DNA of 64,000 bases from Lateolabrax maculatus (taxonomy: Eukaryota; Chordata; Actinopteri; Acropomatiformes; Lateolabracidae), in assembly GCA_031216445.1 (NCBI GenBank), contig CM062215.1, positions 864,501 to 928,500 on the forward strand, written 5' to 3'. The position numbers were made by a program, and so were the translations under genes. Below, in pieces: positions 1-9,992 of this stretch (its first letter is position 1; every line of letters starts with the position of its first letter). A model generated the notes under the pieces. The model searched no databases and was not told the origin of the DNA. It was given only the letters and a program-made list of their open reading frames with translations.

Positions 1-535
1 TGGAGAAAACCAGGCACTGCTCATCACCTGCCCAATACAATCCCAACAGTGAAACATGGTGGTGGCAGCATCATGCTGTGGGGGTGTTTTTCAGATACAG
101 GGACAGGACGACTGGTTGCAATTGAAGGAAAGATGAATGCGGCCAAGTACAGAGATATCCTGGAAGAAAACCTCTTCCAGAGTGCTCAGGGCCGAAGGTT
201 CACGTTCCAACAAGACAATGACCCTAAGCACACAGCTAAAATAACAAAGGAGTGGCTTCGGAACAACTCTGTGACCATTCTTGACTGGCCCAGCCAGAGC
301 CCTGACCTAAACCCAACTGAGCATCTCTGGAGAGACCTGAAAATGGCTGTCCACCAACGTTCATCATCCAACCTGACCGAACTGAAGAGGATCTGCAAGG
401 AAGAATGGCAGAGGATCCCCAAATCCAGGTGTGAAAAACTGGTTGCATCATTCCCAAGAAGACTCATGGCTGTACTAGCTCAAAAGGGTGCTTCTACTCA
501 ATACTGAGCAAAGGGTCTGAATACTTATGACCAGA
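1..535 (+). mobile_element. Tc1/mariner-family transposon, 3' part of transposase, truncated at window edge
   Basis: An open frame runs from base 1 to a TGA at 505-507 with no internal stop and gives the C-terminal 168 residues of a Tc1-like DDE transposase, the nuclease that cuts and inserts the element at TA sites. Visible hallmarks are the glycine-rich HGGGSIMLWGCF segment, the second catalytic Asp in FQQDNDPKHTAK, and the final Glu in SPDLNPTEHLW. Exactly 34 residues separate that Asp and Glu, the DD34E spacing of Tc1. The first catalytic Asp and the DNA-binding domain would lie left of the window. After the stop, a typical Tc1 tail (AAAGGGTCTGAATACTTATG) is present, but no terminal inverted repeat follows. 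Sequence changes near 535 into another repeat, so the 3' end is broken and the copy is probably immobile. The visible frame is intact, suggesting a fairly young insertion. Confidence 0.93.
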
Positions 536-599
536 CTTGAAATGTAGGCAGATATTTTGAAGGCTGATGTGCAAGGGGAAAGACCAAAATCTCCAAGAA

Positions 600-1710
600 A
601 GCAAGCTACAAGCGTTTGCTGAGGGTCCCACTGTTAGATGACTGCTTTGGGTTTTTGAGGTTTCGCGTTCGGTCCTCAGCCGTTCTGTGAGTTTTGAAGG
701 CCGGTGTCCAAAGCAAAGAGTGAAAAGGTCCATGGAGGAGGTCTTGAACTTCTGATTCCCGTTAGGTCAGCACAGTGGAGCGCTGCTTGGAAGCTTAGAG
801 TATCTGGGTTCAATCCTCAGTTGAATCAGTGGGATTTGAAGACTCAAAACCTATAAGAAACCGACATAGAGGACCGCTTGAACGTTCTGAAATCGTGATT
901 TTGACGTTTGACCCGGATGCGACTCAGTGACTTTTTTTAAGGCCAACACCTAGATGAAAATTCAAAACCTCTAACAAACAGTGTTTATCTGTCTGACCCA
1001 GTATCTCAGAGAGATAGAGGGCTGGTTAGTGTTTTTGAGATCGTGGGTTCAATTCTTAGATGCTCAGTGCTTTTTTCTTCTTTTTTTTTTTTTTTTTAAG
1101 TCCAACGCCCAAAGGAAATAGTAAAAACCTCTAAAAAAGGGATGTCACTCTGTCTGACACAATAGTTCAGATAGATAGTGGGCTATTTAGTAGTTCTGAG
1201 GTCATGAGTTCAATTCTTGTGAGACTTGGTGTTTTTTTTTTAAGTCCAACGCCCAAAGGAAGGAGTGAAAAGCTTTAAGAAACGCCACGTAAGGGTCCGC
1301 CTCAGTAGCTCAGAGCGATAGCGGGCTGCTTAGTGTTTTTTGAGATCATGGGTTCGAGTCCCAGATGCTCAGTGATTTATTTTTAAGTCCAAAGCCCAAA
1401 GGAAAGAGTAAAAAGCTCTAAGAAGCATCATGCACCTGTCTGACACAGTAGCTCAGAGAGATAGAGTGCTGCATAGACATTCTGAGGTCGTGGGTTCAAA
1501 TCGTGCGATGCTCAATGATTTTTTTAAGTCCATCGCCTAAAGGAAAGCTTGAAAGGCTCTAAGAAACCAAACCCACATGTCTCACCCAGTAGCTCAGTGA
1601 GCTAGAGGACAGCTTAGCGGTTCTGAGGTTGAGAGTTCCATCCTTGTTGGGATCACTGTTTTTGAATGCCAATACCCAAAGGAAAGAGATAAAAGCGCCC
1701 GGAGAAACAG
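600..1710 (+). repeat. Tandem array of about eight tRNA-like units, forward arm of a palindromic composite repeat
   Basis: Units of about 120-155 bp follow one another. Each has a box-A-like CAGTAGCTCAGAGAGATAGA, a middle part TTCTGAGGTC, a box-B-like GTGGGTTCAA, a T-rich stretch, and a constant tail AAGTCCAACGCCCAAAGGAA followed by AGAGTGAAAAnCTCTAAGAAA. Box-A-like starts are clear near 998, 1164, 1303, 1448 and 1588; the two or three units left of 985 are more decayed. Box A plus box B at tRNA spacing is the internal promoter layout of RNA polymerase III genes, so the units probably descend from a tRNA or tRNA-derived SINE. No unit shows a clean acceptor-stem cloverleaf, so these are not called as tRNA genes. 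Confidence 0.7.
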
Positions 1711-2190
1711 CCCTAGTGTGTTGAGCGCTTGGTGGCGCGGTCGTTTGGTTCATGGTTGTTGAGGCATTGGTCGTTGTGTCTGTGGTTCGAATCCAGCCCG
1801 TTGCTGGGTCACTGGTGTGTGGACTTGGGTTGCAGGGCTCTCTGGGATGCATGTGAAACAGAAAGGAGGACCAATCTGGAGAGTGGGAGCAAGGACAGGA
1901 GCGAAGAGGAGGTGGACAGAAAGAACTTCTTTCTTTTCTTTTTTTCAAATATTTTAGAAAAAAAGGCTGAAGTACTTTTATTTCACTTCTGGTCACTGTT
2001 CCACATCATCCTCACGGGGGAGGGTTGTCCACCTTTCCCTTCATGCCCACCTACTGCATCTGAGCTGACACTCCTAGGATCCAGCCACGCTCTGGATTCG
2101 AACCACAGACTCAACCACCAGTGCCTCAACAATCACAGACCAAACCTCTGCGCCACCAACCACTCAACACTCTAGGACCTTTTCTCCGGG
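1711..2190. repeat. Core of the composite repeat: two inverted copies of a second tRNA-like sequence
   Basis: The left half (about 1711-1830) reads, on the + strand, TTGGTGGCGCGGTCGTTTGG then TCTGTGGTTCGAATCCAG. The right half (about 2080-2180) gives nearly the same text on the - strand, with GGTGGCGCAGAGGTTTGG and the identical TCTGTGGTTCGAATCCAG. These look like box A and box B of a Leu/Ser-type tRNA with a long variable arm. Between them lies about 250 bp of unrelated, partly T-rich sequence (centre near 1940-1980). Open frames of 145-148 codons cross this segment on both strands, but they follow the palindrome and match no protein I know. Confidence 0.6.
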
Positions 2191-3190
2191 CGCTTTTATC
2201 TCTTTCCTTTGGGTGCTGGGCTTCAAAAACCACAGCATGTCATAAGGATAGAACCCACAACCACAAAACTTCCACCAAGTCCTCTAGCCTTCTGAGCTAC
2301 TGGGACAGACAAACTGCCTCCCTTTCTTGGAGGTTTTGACTCTTTCGTTTGGGTGCTGGACTTCAAAAAGAACTACGTGACATGAGGTTTGAACCCCCAA
2401 CCTCAGAACCACCAACTAGTCCTCTATCACTGTGAGCTACTGGGACAGACAAACTGCCTCCTTTTCTTAGAAGTTTTGACTCTATCCTTTGGGTGCTGGA
2501 CTTCAAAAAGAACTACGTGACATGAGGTTTGAACCGCCAACCTCAGAACCGCCAACTAGTCCTCTATCGCTGTGAGCTACTGGGACAGACAAACTGCCTC
2601 CTTTTCTTAGAGGTTTTGACTCTATCCTTTGGGTGCTGGACTTCAAAAAGAACTATGTGACATGAGGTTTGAACCCCCAACCAGTCCTCTATCACTGTGA
2701 GCTACTGGGACAGACAAAGTACTTCAGTTTCTTGGAGGATTTGACTATTTCCTTTGGGTGCTGGACTTCAAAAAGAACTGCACGTCACAAGGTTCGAACC
2801 ATTAACCATGTCATAAGTATCGAACCCACAACCTGAGATCCTACGACTAGTCCTCTGTCTCACTGAGCCACTGTGTCAGACATAGTGAGGCTGTTTCTTA
2901 GAGGTTTTGAATCTTCCCCTTGGGTGTTGGCATTCAAAAAACACTGAGCCTCGTAAGGATCAAACCCAACCAGTCAGAAGCTGTCACTGGTCTTCGATCT
3001 CCCTGAGCTACTGAGTCAGACGGTTGGACTCTGTTTCTGAGTGGTTTTGAGATTTCTTTTGGGTGTTGGTGTTCAAAAGCACTGATCAAACAAGGATTGA
3101 ACACAGAACGTCAGAACCTCCAAGCTGCCCACTAGTATCTTCAGATATTAGACGAGACAGCTGATAACAGTTTCTTAGAGGTTTTGTGTT
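2191..3190 (-). repeat. Tandem array of about seven tRNA-like units, reverse arm of the composite repeat
   Basis: The same tRNA-like unit as in 600-1710 is repeated here in the opposite orientation, with period about 120-150 bp. On the - strand each reads GTCTGTCCCAGTAGCTCA, a GGGTTCAAACCTCATG box-B region, then AAGTCCAGCACCCAAAGGA and TCAAAACCTCTAAGAAA. The three central copies (about 2335-2715) are much more alike than the outer ones, suggesting recent local duplication. Together with the forward arm this makes a long imperfect palindrome. Confidence 0.7.
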
Positions 3191-3435
3191 TTTTTTGTTT
3201 GGTTTTCTCACATTATGTCTGTCCACACAGAGACAAACACAAGCAGAGAACGATATTAACTTTTTGGTCTGTTACACAGTAGCTTCTGCAGCGATCAACA
3301 AGAGAAGCAGCTCAGTAACTTCCTGAAGGTCTGCAGACTTTTACAATAAAAATTAAAAACTTGTTAGCAGGAGGAATTGAAAGAGTCTTAAACTTCAGAA
3401 TGTGCAGGTTTATTTAAATCTGATGGGCAATGAGG

Positions 3436-3740
3436 TATTCAGATCTTTTACTGCAGTAAAAGTACAAATTTCTCACTGTACAAATACTTTGTAAAGTCTG
3501 TGAGTATAATCTGTAAAATGTGGTTAAAGTATTTCCACAATAAAATGTCCCCTGTGTCTGTTGTACTATTATATATTATATCATTAGATCCTTATTCCTC
3601 ATTTTACTGTTGGAGCTGGAAGGACTTTAACAGAATATTTGTTCAGTGTGAAATTTTTTTTACTGCAGTAAAGGACCTGAATACTTTCTCCAGTACCACA
3701 ATATGTTCTGCTGTGACAGATGTCCTCCTTTAACAAGCTG
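3436..3740 (+). repeat. Teleost interspersed repeat ('TTTTACTGCAGTAAAAGTAC' family), copy 1
   Basis: It contains AGATCTTTTACTGCAGTAAA, GTCTGTGAGTATAATC, TAAAGTATTTCCACA and TGTTGTACTATTATATATT, all found again in the same order and strand at 34966-35240. I recognise this as a high-copy fish repeat, but I do not assign a transposon class. The 77-codon open frame inside it is not a gene. Confidence 0.7.
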
Positions 3741-4471
3741 TCAGAGGAGCTGTCTGTGGTTATGTAATGGGGGTAAACGTCCCTATTAAGCCCACCTGCA
3801 ACTTCTAGTCAAATCTTAAATCATTATTTATGATGTTTTATTTTTCTTCCAACGAAGTTGCCTGTTGCATAAATGACTTTTAATTGTAAGCCGATCGGAT
3901 TTGAAGAAGCTGCACAAACACTTTGGGGATTTTGGTGTCCTCAGAAGATACAGATTTGCATATTTCTACTCCTGTTTTTGTTATAAAGATGTAAGTGATT
4001 TAAGCATTTTGTGTTGGAATATTACTTTCAATCTTTCAGCATGCTGACACAGCAGGCTCACTGCAGTGACATAAAGCATGATGAGCGTGTACAGGTTACA
4101 TTTTTGTATGTAGTTTACATTATTATACTGTTAGATAGACAATAAATGTGTATGATTATATTTCTTTATGTTTTATTTCACATTATTATCTGTGGGTAAA
4201 CGATCATGTAAATGAGTCGAGCTAGTTACTTCTCTGAACGATCACTCATGTTCTTCATGTGATGTTAGTTCACCATATAAGTTGTTTTTTAGAGTCCTGT
4301 GAGTAGAATGAAATATTCTGTCTTCTCACCATAAAGTCACTGATGTCCCCTTGAAACCCACCTGCTCACTTGACTTTATTTCATTTTCCAGACAGACTTC
4401 TGACAAATTAGACAATGAAAACATTAGAAACTAAATCAATACTGACTGGTGACAGACTCATTAATGGCGAC
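3741..4471. other. Intergenic AT-rich stretch, no recognised feature
   Basis: No exon-like frame, RNA gene or repeat structure was recognised. The sequence is AT-rich with scattered homopolymer A and T. Confidence 0.5.
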
Positions 4472-4490
4472 GTGTCGCCCTCTGGTGGTG
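4472..4490 (-). promoter_or_regulatory. CTCF-like motif (reverse orientation)
   Basis: On the - strand it reads CACCACCAGAGGGCGACAC, containing the CCACCAGAGGGCG form of the vertebrate CTCF consensus. CTCF organises chromatin loops and insulators. A near-identical motif lies at 6214-6230 on the other strand. Motif match only; occupancy is not shown. Confidence 0.5.
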
Positions 4491-4792
4491 AAAACATGAA
4501 CTGCATGACGCTTTAAGTGATCTAAATATATTAAAAATATATATATATATTCATTAATTAATTGATGAATAAAATAATTTTTCAGACTTTTACAAAATAA
4601 AACATTCATGAACTGAATGAAAATATTTCTGTGTCCACCAGATGTTTCTTTATTTTAACGCCTGTTTGCTTCTTTTGTGTTTATCCGAGCTGCAGCAATG
4701 AGTCGATCAATCGGATGGTCGATTCAGTCACAGCCATTAAAACAATTATTGATCGTGAATCCAAACTCTCCTTTTAAACACACCAAAAATGT

Positions 4793-5042
4793 GATTTAAA
4801 GCGGCGACCCACTCAACCAGACTCTGTTCAATAAAGTCCTGATTTACAGTCATTGGAGAGAGAAAATGCATTAAAATATGAAGTCATTTTATGTTTTTAA
4901 TCAATTAACAATATTTTCAGCTTTTAATTGAATTGATTTTGATTTTTATCCCTTTTTCCAGTTTAAGTTCCTCCAACTATGTTGATTCTTAAAATTTCAC
5001 TTTATTGAACAGAGTCTGGTTGACGGGATGCTGCCTTAAATC
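4793..5042. mobile_element. MITE-like 250-bp element with long terminal inverted repeats
   Basis: Bases 4814-4837 are the exact reverse complement of 4999-5022 (24 of 24). The similarity extends outward, with one gap and a few mismatches, to GATTTAA at 4793 and TTAAATC ending at 5042, giving terminal inverted repeats of about 44 bp around a 160-bp AT-rich interior. There is no coding capacity. This is the architecture of a miniature inverted-repeat DNA transposon. A clear target-site duplication is not visible; TGT on both sides is the only candidate. An alternative is a simple hairpin-forming repeat. Confidence 0.6.
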
Positions 5043-5330
5043 TGTTTAGACTTTCTAACCTGTTTGAAAAGTCGAATTTAGATTCATGTTTAATTAATTG
5101 TTTCGACGTGTTCACGTTTCACCAGCAACACGTCGGTTTCTGTCCAATAGGAACTCAGCAGTGACGCAATAACAGCTGTTGTCACGAGTGTCCCTGAGTC
5201 AGGAGCTGTGGGTTCACCGCCCACTGCAGAACACCGGCCGCTGTCCATGTGAAAAACTAACTCCTGTCAGCGGAAAAACTACTTCAACAGCTGATGTTTC
5301 GACTGCTTTGACTCCTCGTGACACCTGTGA

Positions 5331-5980
5331 GACTCGGTGAGACCATCAGAGACCAACAGGGACCAACAGAGACTCACAGAGACCATCAGAGACCAACAGG
5401 GACCAACAGAGACTCACAGGGACCAACAGAGACCAACAGGGACCAACAGAGACTCACAGGGACCAACAGAGACTCACAAGGACCAACAGAGACCAACAGA
5501 GACTCACAGAGACCATCAGAGACCAACAGAGATCAACAGGGACCCACAGAGACCATCAGAGACCAACAGAGACTCACAGAGACCATCATAGACCAACAGG
5601 GACTCACAGAGACCATCAGGGACCATCAGAGACCAACAGGGACTCACAGAGACCAACAGGGACTCACAGGGACTCACAGAGACCAACAGAGACCATCAGA
5701 GACCATCAGAGACCAACAGGGACTCACAGAGGCCAACAGAGACCATCAGAGACCAACAGGGACCAACAGAGACCATCAGAGACCAACAGAGACCAACAGG
5801 GACTCACAGAGACCAACAGAGACCATCAGAGACCATCAGAGACCAACAGGGACTCACAGAGGCCAACAGAGACCATCAGAGACCAACAGGGACCAACAGA
5901 GACCTTTAGAGACCAACAGAGACCAACAGGGACTCACAGAGACCAACAGGGACCAACAGAGACTCACCTGGACACACCTG
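5331..5980 (+). repeat. 10-bp minisatellite, about 64 units
   Basis: Units of the form GAC-NNN-CAG-(A or G), where NNN is mostly CAA, CAT or TCA, repeat with a period of exactly 10 bp. From 5341 to 5940, 60 successive units stay in perfect register with no net insertion or deletion. The unit has no stop in any frame, so frames of 84 and 227 codons stay open by chance; their Asp/Gln/Arg/Thr-rich products are not taken as proteins. Confidence 0.95.
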
Positions 5981-6213
5981 GACGGGGGAGGGCAGCGGTA
6001 ACTGAGGTCACTGCGACAATAAACAGAAGCTCAGGAGTCCTCCTAAACCAGACTGAAACTCTTAAACCAGATTTAAACCTAAACCAGATCAGGGAAGGAT
6101 GATGACATCATGGATGACATCATGTTTCGTGATTGGCCGACAGTTGATAAATATTTATCAATAAACAGGAAGTAGTGGCAGGTTTTTGTCCGTGCTGTAG
6201 TTACCGACTGTGG
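5981..6213. other. Spacer between minisatellite and CTCF-like motif
   Basis: Unique sequence containing a short direct duplication of GATGACATCATG near 6099-6124, which includes two palindromic CRE-like TGACATCA cores. No gene was seen. Confidence 0.4.
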
Positions 6214-6230
6214 CCACCAGAGGGCGACAC
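6214..6230 (+). promoter_or_regulatory. CTCF-like motif (forward orientation)
   Basis: CCACCAGAGGGCGACAC matches the vertebrate CTCF core consensus. It points away from the reverse motif at 4472-4490, so the pair is divergent around the MITE-like element and minisatellite. Confidence 0.5.
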
Positions 6231-6574
6231 ATCCTCATCGACGAAGAGAAATGCTGCTCATTTAAAGGCGATATTAGTTACAATACAACTACTTTAACCA
6301 CATGAAGCTGGTAATACTTGTGTACTTTTACCATATAAAGGGAGCCGAACCAGCAGGCAGCAGCTCCTGTCTGCAGTGAACCCACTGAGGTTCAGACGGC
6401 CGTCCCTGGATCACCGTGAGACTGAAGCAAAGCTCCAAACACACAGATTCTCAGGCAGCTTCTGCAGCTCATCGCGTGTTATTAAACGGACCCGGTGGTC
6501 GCACTGAGTCACACGTCACACTGACGCGTCTGTTGATGACGTCATGATGACCGCTGCCAACTGTAGGCTGAGGA

Positions 6575-7160
6575 GAGTCTCAGCTGCACTGTAAAAAGTG
6601 ACCAGGGCGGTCGACGCACGGCTGCACTGTACAAAATTGCTTGGTAAAAAAATAATGTAAACTTTGGGATACACTGTAAAAAAAAAACACAAAAAAAAAA
6701 AACAAGTCAACAATGGGATAAAATATGTCCATACGGGCTACACTGTAAAAAAATACCAGGAGATTCTGAGTAAAAATATGACAATCAGAGGGTACACTTT
6801 AAAAAATGAAGGCAAATAGATTAAATTTAAACATTATAACATTGGGCTACACTATAAAAAATTATAATCAGAGAGAATAGCAGGGGTACACTGTAAAAAA
6901 ACAAATTAAATTAAAAAAAGGTGACAACATGGGATGCGCTGTTAAAAATAGTGACAGCAAAGGATGCACTGTTGAAATAGAAGATCAGAGTGACAACATG
7001 GGATACACTAAAAAGTGACAAATGATTCACTGTAAAAAAATGACCAAAGAGGATATACGGTAAAAAATGTCAATTTAGGGATACGCTGTAAACAATGAAA
7101 ACCAGGGGGTGGACTGTGAAGAAAAAAGACAATAATGGGATAAAATGTAAAACATTGATG
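6575..7160 (+). repeat. Degenerate tandem repeat built on GGGATACACTGTAAAAAA
   Basis: About fifteen occurrences of (GG)GNTACACTGTAAAAA with variable 25-60 bp spacers, often containing GTGACAACA or GACAATCAGAG. The poly-A part varies freely in length. Spacing is irregular, so this is an old, decayed tandem array. Confidence 0.7.
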
Positions 7161-7164
7161 AGAA

Positions 7165-7196
7165 ATTGATACACTATATTTTTATAGTGTATCAAT
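7165..7196. other. Perfect 14-bp inverted repeat with 4-nt loop
   Basis: ATTGATACACTATA (7165-7178) is followed by TTTT and the exact complement (7183-7196). It lies at the right end of the degenerate CACTGTAAAA array and contains a variant of its ACACTATA motif, so it probably arose from two inverted units. Confidence 0.9.
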
Positions 7197-7214
7197 AGAA
7201 GCAAATTATGTACT

Positions 7215-7385
7215 GTAAAATCGTCAAAAATAGGATGTTAGGAAGTTGGACCACTTAGACACAGGAAGCTGAGCTACTGGAGACTCAGAAACCTGGGCCG
7301 CCGGAGACACAGGAAGTTGGGCCATCCGACACAGGAAGCTGGACCACTGCACAAACAGGAAGCTGAGCTACTGGGGGTGCTGTAG
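7215..7385 (+). repeat. Short GAGACACAGGAAGCTGGGCC tandem repeat
   Basis: Five to six imperfect units of about 25-35 bp share ACACAGGAAG(C/T)TG followed by GNCCACT, GGCCATC or AGCTACTGG. Confidence 0.7.
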
Positions 7386-7439
7386 ACTGGGGATGGTTGC
7401 AAGCAGGCCGAAAAGCATAGGTCCATGGGTCCATTACAA

Positions 7440-7860
7440 TAAAGTGCAGGCAGTCAGGCCGGAGAGCAGATATACATCCAAGTACAGAACAAAACTCAGG
7501 ACGAACACGAGGACAGAAACCAACCATGAACTGAGTTGAACTGACAAAGGTAACAGGGCACACACAGGCTAAATACACTAGAGAGGGAAGGATGACGAGG
7601 GACAAGTGAAACTAACCAGGAACAGGTTAAATTAATCAGGGTAATACAAAACAAACAAGGGCAAGAATTGAAGTAACCTAAACAAGACAAGAGGAGACCA
7701 CTACAAAACAGAACAGGAAACAAGGAATGAATAACAAGACTACAAAATAAAACACAACATGTTAAACTTAGTCCTTAAAGTCCTAGTCTATAAAGTCCTT
7801 TCTGAAACACAACTAGATAAGAGGGGGGAACAGAGGCAGATCATGACAGTACCAGGTTTG
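7440..7860. mobile_element. Probable decayed transposable-element remnant
   Basis: A purine-rich stretch ending in GGAACAGAGGCAGATCATGA then CAGTACC, a text I recognise as the edge of a common fish interspersed repeat. No coding domain is seen; open frames on the - strand show no known domain. The class is not assigned. Confidence 0.35.
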
Positions 7861-8027
7861 GGTTATCTATTGGTTGAGTGAGGCTGCCTTTCTTCTGACA
7901 TTACTTCCAGTTCATTTCCATGCCAAGAAGCCAAATAATCCATGCTCAATGCGCCCTGGGCATGCGCCTTCCAATACTATCCAAATATGCCAAGTAGAAT
8001 CTGTACATTATTTATTACATTTGTCAA

Positions 8028-9125
8028 TGCGTTTGAGTGTTTTTGAGATCGTGGGTTCGTTTGTTAGATGCTCAGTGATTTTTTTTTAGTCCAACGCCTA
8101 TAGGAAAGAGTGAAAATCTCTAAGAAACAGAGCCCATCTGTCAGACACAGCAGAGCAGAGACATGCTTAGCAACCAGGAGCAGCACAAGGTGAATGGAAA
8201 GAAGCCTGTACCATTTTTTGAATTTCTTTTTTTGGCCTCCACCACCTCATTCTGGGTGCTACTCCACATCATTGGAGGTCCTGCACAACTCCCACTCATG
8301 TTCCTGGGACCCAGCAACAAACAGGATGTGAACCAAGGTCTCAACCGCTGGTTTTGGTCAATAACCACAGACCAAACCACCACACCACCAAACACTCACA
8401 AGTATATTTTCTCCAGGTGCTTTTATCTCTTCACTTACTGCACTTCAAAAACCACTGAATCTTATAAAGATCAAACCCATGATCTCAGAACCTCCAACTA
8501 GTCCTCTATCATGCTGAGCTACTAGGCCAGACAAGTGCATATTGTTTCTTATAGGTTTTGAGTCTTCCTTTGGGCGCTGGTATTCAAAAGCCACTGAACC
8601 TCATGAGGCTCAAACCCACCAACTGGTCCTCGATCACACTGAGCTACTGGGTCAGACAGCTCAACTGCGTTGTTACTTTCAAGCCTAGACCTCCATCAGC
8701 AAAAACCCAGCAGGTCGTGGGTTTTGGTTTCACAAAGCCATGGAAATGCCTCTAGGAAACAACAGGGACTCAGCAACTAGGAGGATTTGAATCCACAAAC
8801 TCTGAACTTCCAGGTAGTCCTCTATCACCTTGAGAAAATGGATCAGATAGTTAAACCCTGATTCTTAGAGCTTTGTAATCTTCCCTTTGGACAATGGCCT
8901 TCAAAAATGACTGCACCCAGAAAGGATGGAACTCACAAACTCAGAACATGCAGCAGTCTTCTATCACCTTGAGCTATTAGATCCAGTTGGACCCTGTTTC
9001 TTAGAGCTTTTGAATGTTTCTTCCGGGTGTTGCACCTCATCAGTTTGAGTGTTATCAAACTGAGAATCTGTAAGGAGCTCTATATCACCCTGAGCTACTG
9101 AACTACACAGTCCAACTCATTGAAA
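8028..9125 (-). repeat. Second, partial copy of the tRNA-like composite repeat
   Basis: A forward unit remnant (8034-8140; GTGTTTTTGAGATCGTGGGT, TAGTCCAACGCC, TCTCTAAGAAAC) is followed by the right half of the core (about 8260-8410, including CTCCACATCATTGGAGG and CACAGACCAAACCACCACAC). Five or so reverse-orientation units then run to 9125, with GAGCTACTGGGTCAGACA repeated near each unit start. The order matches 1426-3190 with the left core half deleted. Divergence between units is higher than in the first copy. Confidence 0.65.
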
Positions 9126-9364
9126 AATGTTCCAGCTTGTTTGTTTGTGGAAGTCCTTGCTCCCATTCAGCTGCTTCTCTTTTCTCCTCAGTAGATGATG
9201 ATTTAATGATTTAATGATTTAAACTTGAACCTAAAAGTGTAGCAGATAATGTTTGATTATGTCTGTGTGGGCCCTTTGGAGAAAATCAGAAGAGACACAT
9301 CAACATAAAGCAGCAACTTTTAAAACTAAACCATCAAAATGAAAATAATCAACACAACAGACGG
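9126..9364. other. Unique intergenic sequence
   Basis: AT-rich, with a short GATTTAAT triplication near 9196-9222. No gene or repeat was recognised. Confidence 0.4.
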
Positions 9365-9381
9365 CCACAAGGGGGCAGCAC
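9365..9381 (+). promoter_or_regulatory. CTCF-like motif
   Basis: CCACAAGGGGGCAGCAC is a near-canonical vertebrate CTCF site (CCASYAGRKGGCRSY form). It is the best single match I noticed in the window. Motif evidence only. Confidence 0.5.
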
Positions 9382-9992
9382 AACACTGTTCAGTGAAGAA
9401 TGGCTGCTCCTTCATGTTCATCACAAACTTCACATGACCATCAGCTTCCTGGGAAAGAAAGATGGAGGAACTGTTGAACTGCTGAAATGTGACTATTGGA
9501 GGTTTTAACATACATTTAAAGTGAGTATGTATTAAAAGTATATTTTATATTTAGAGAGATTATAGTTTTAGTTCAATTCATTTCTCAGAATCAGACTTTA
9601 TTCTCCCAGAAGAAGAATATTACTGATCTGAAATACTTATAACTCTAAAAAACTAAATAAATTTGTTGAGCAAATATTAATTTAACCCAAATATTAATTT
9701 AACCCAAAACAATGAATCAATTAAAACCTTTTGGATCCTAAAACACTTCCTGTAGATTTCATGTTCAGGGTTCAGGTGAGACTGAAGTTACCTGGATGTG
9801 ACTCCACTTCTGTGACTAAAACACAAATAATAATCGTGGTTAAACGTCTTCTGGATTCACCAGAGTGAAAAGAGTCATCATCAAGTCTTAATGATGAAGA
9901 AACACACACACACAGTTTCCTGTATCTGCCAAGAAGCTGCTAATTAGCCTGTGTGTAATTTTCATTGTTGCCAATTACAGCCAGAGGGGCTG

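Noticed and set aside
600..3190. Functional tRNA gene cluster
   Set aside because: Box A/B motifs are present, but acceptor stems do not pair cleanly and units diverge strongly; better read as tRNA-derived repeats.
5331..5980. CRISPR-like array
   Set aside because: Short direct repeats with no unique spacers in a vertebrate genome; it is a minisatellite.
5318..6001. 227-codon and 84-codon open frames in the 10-bp minisatellite
   Set aside because: The 10-bp unit contains no stop in any frame, so openness is automatic. No start context, domain or splice support.
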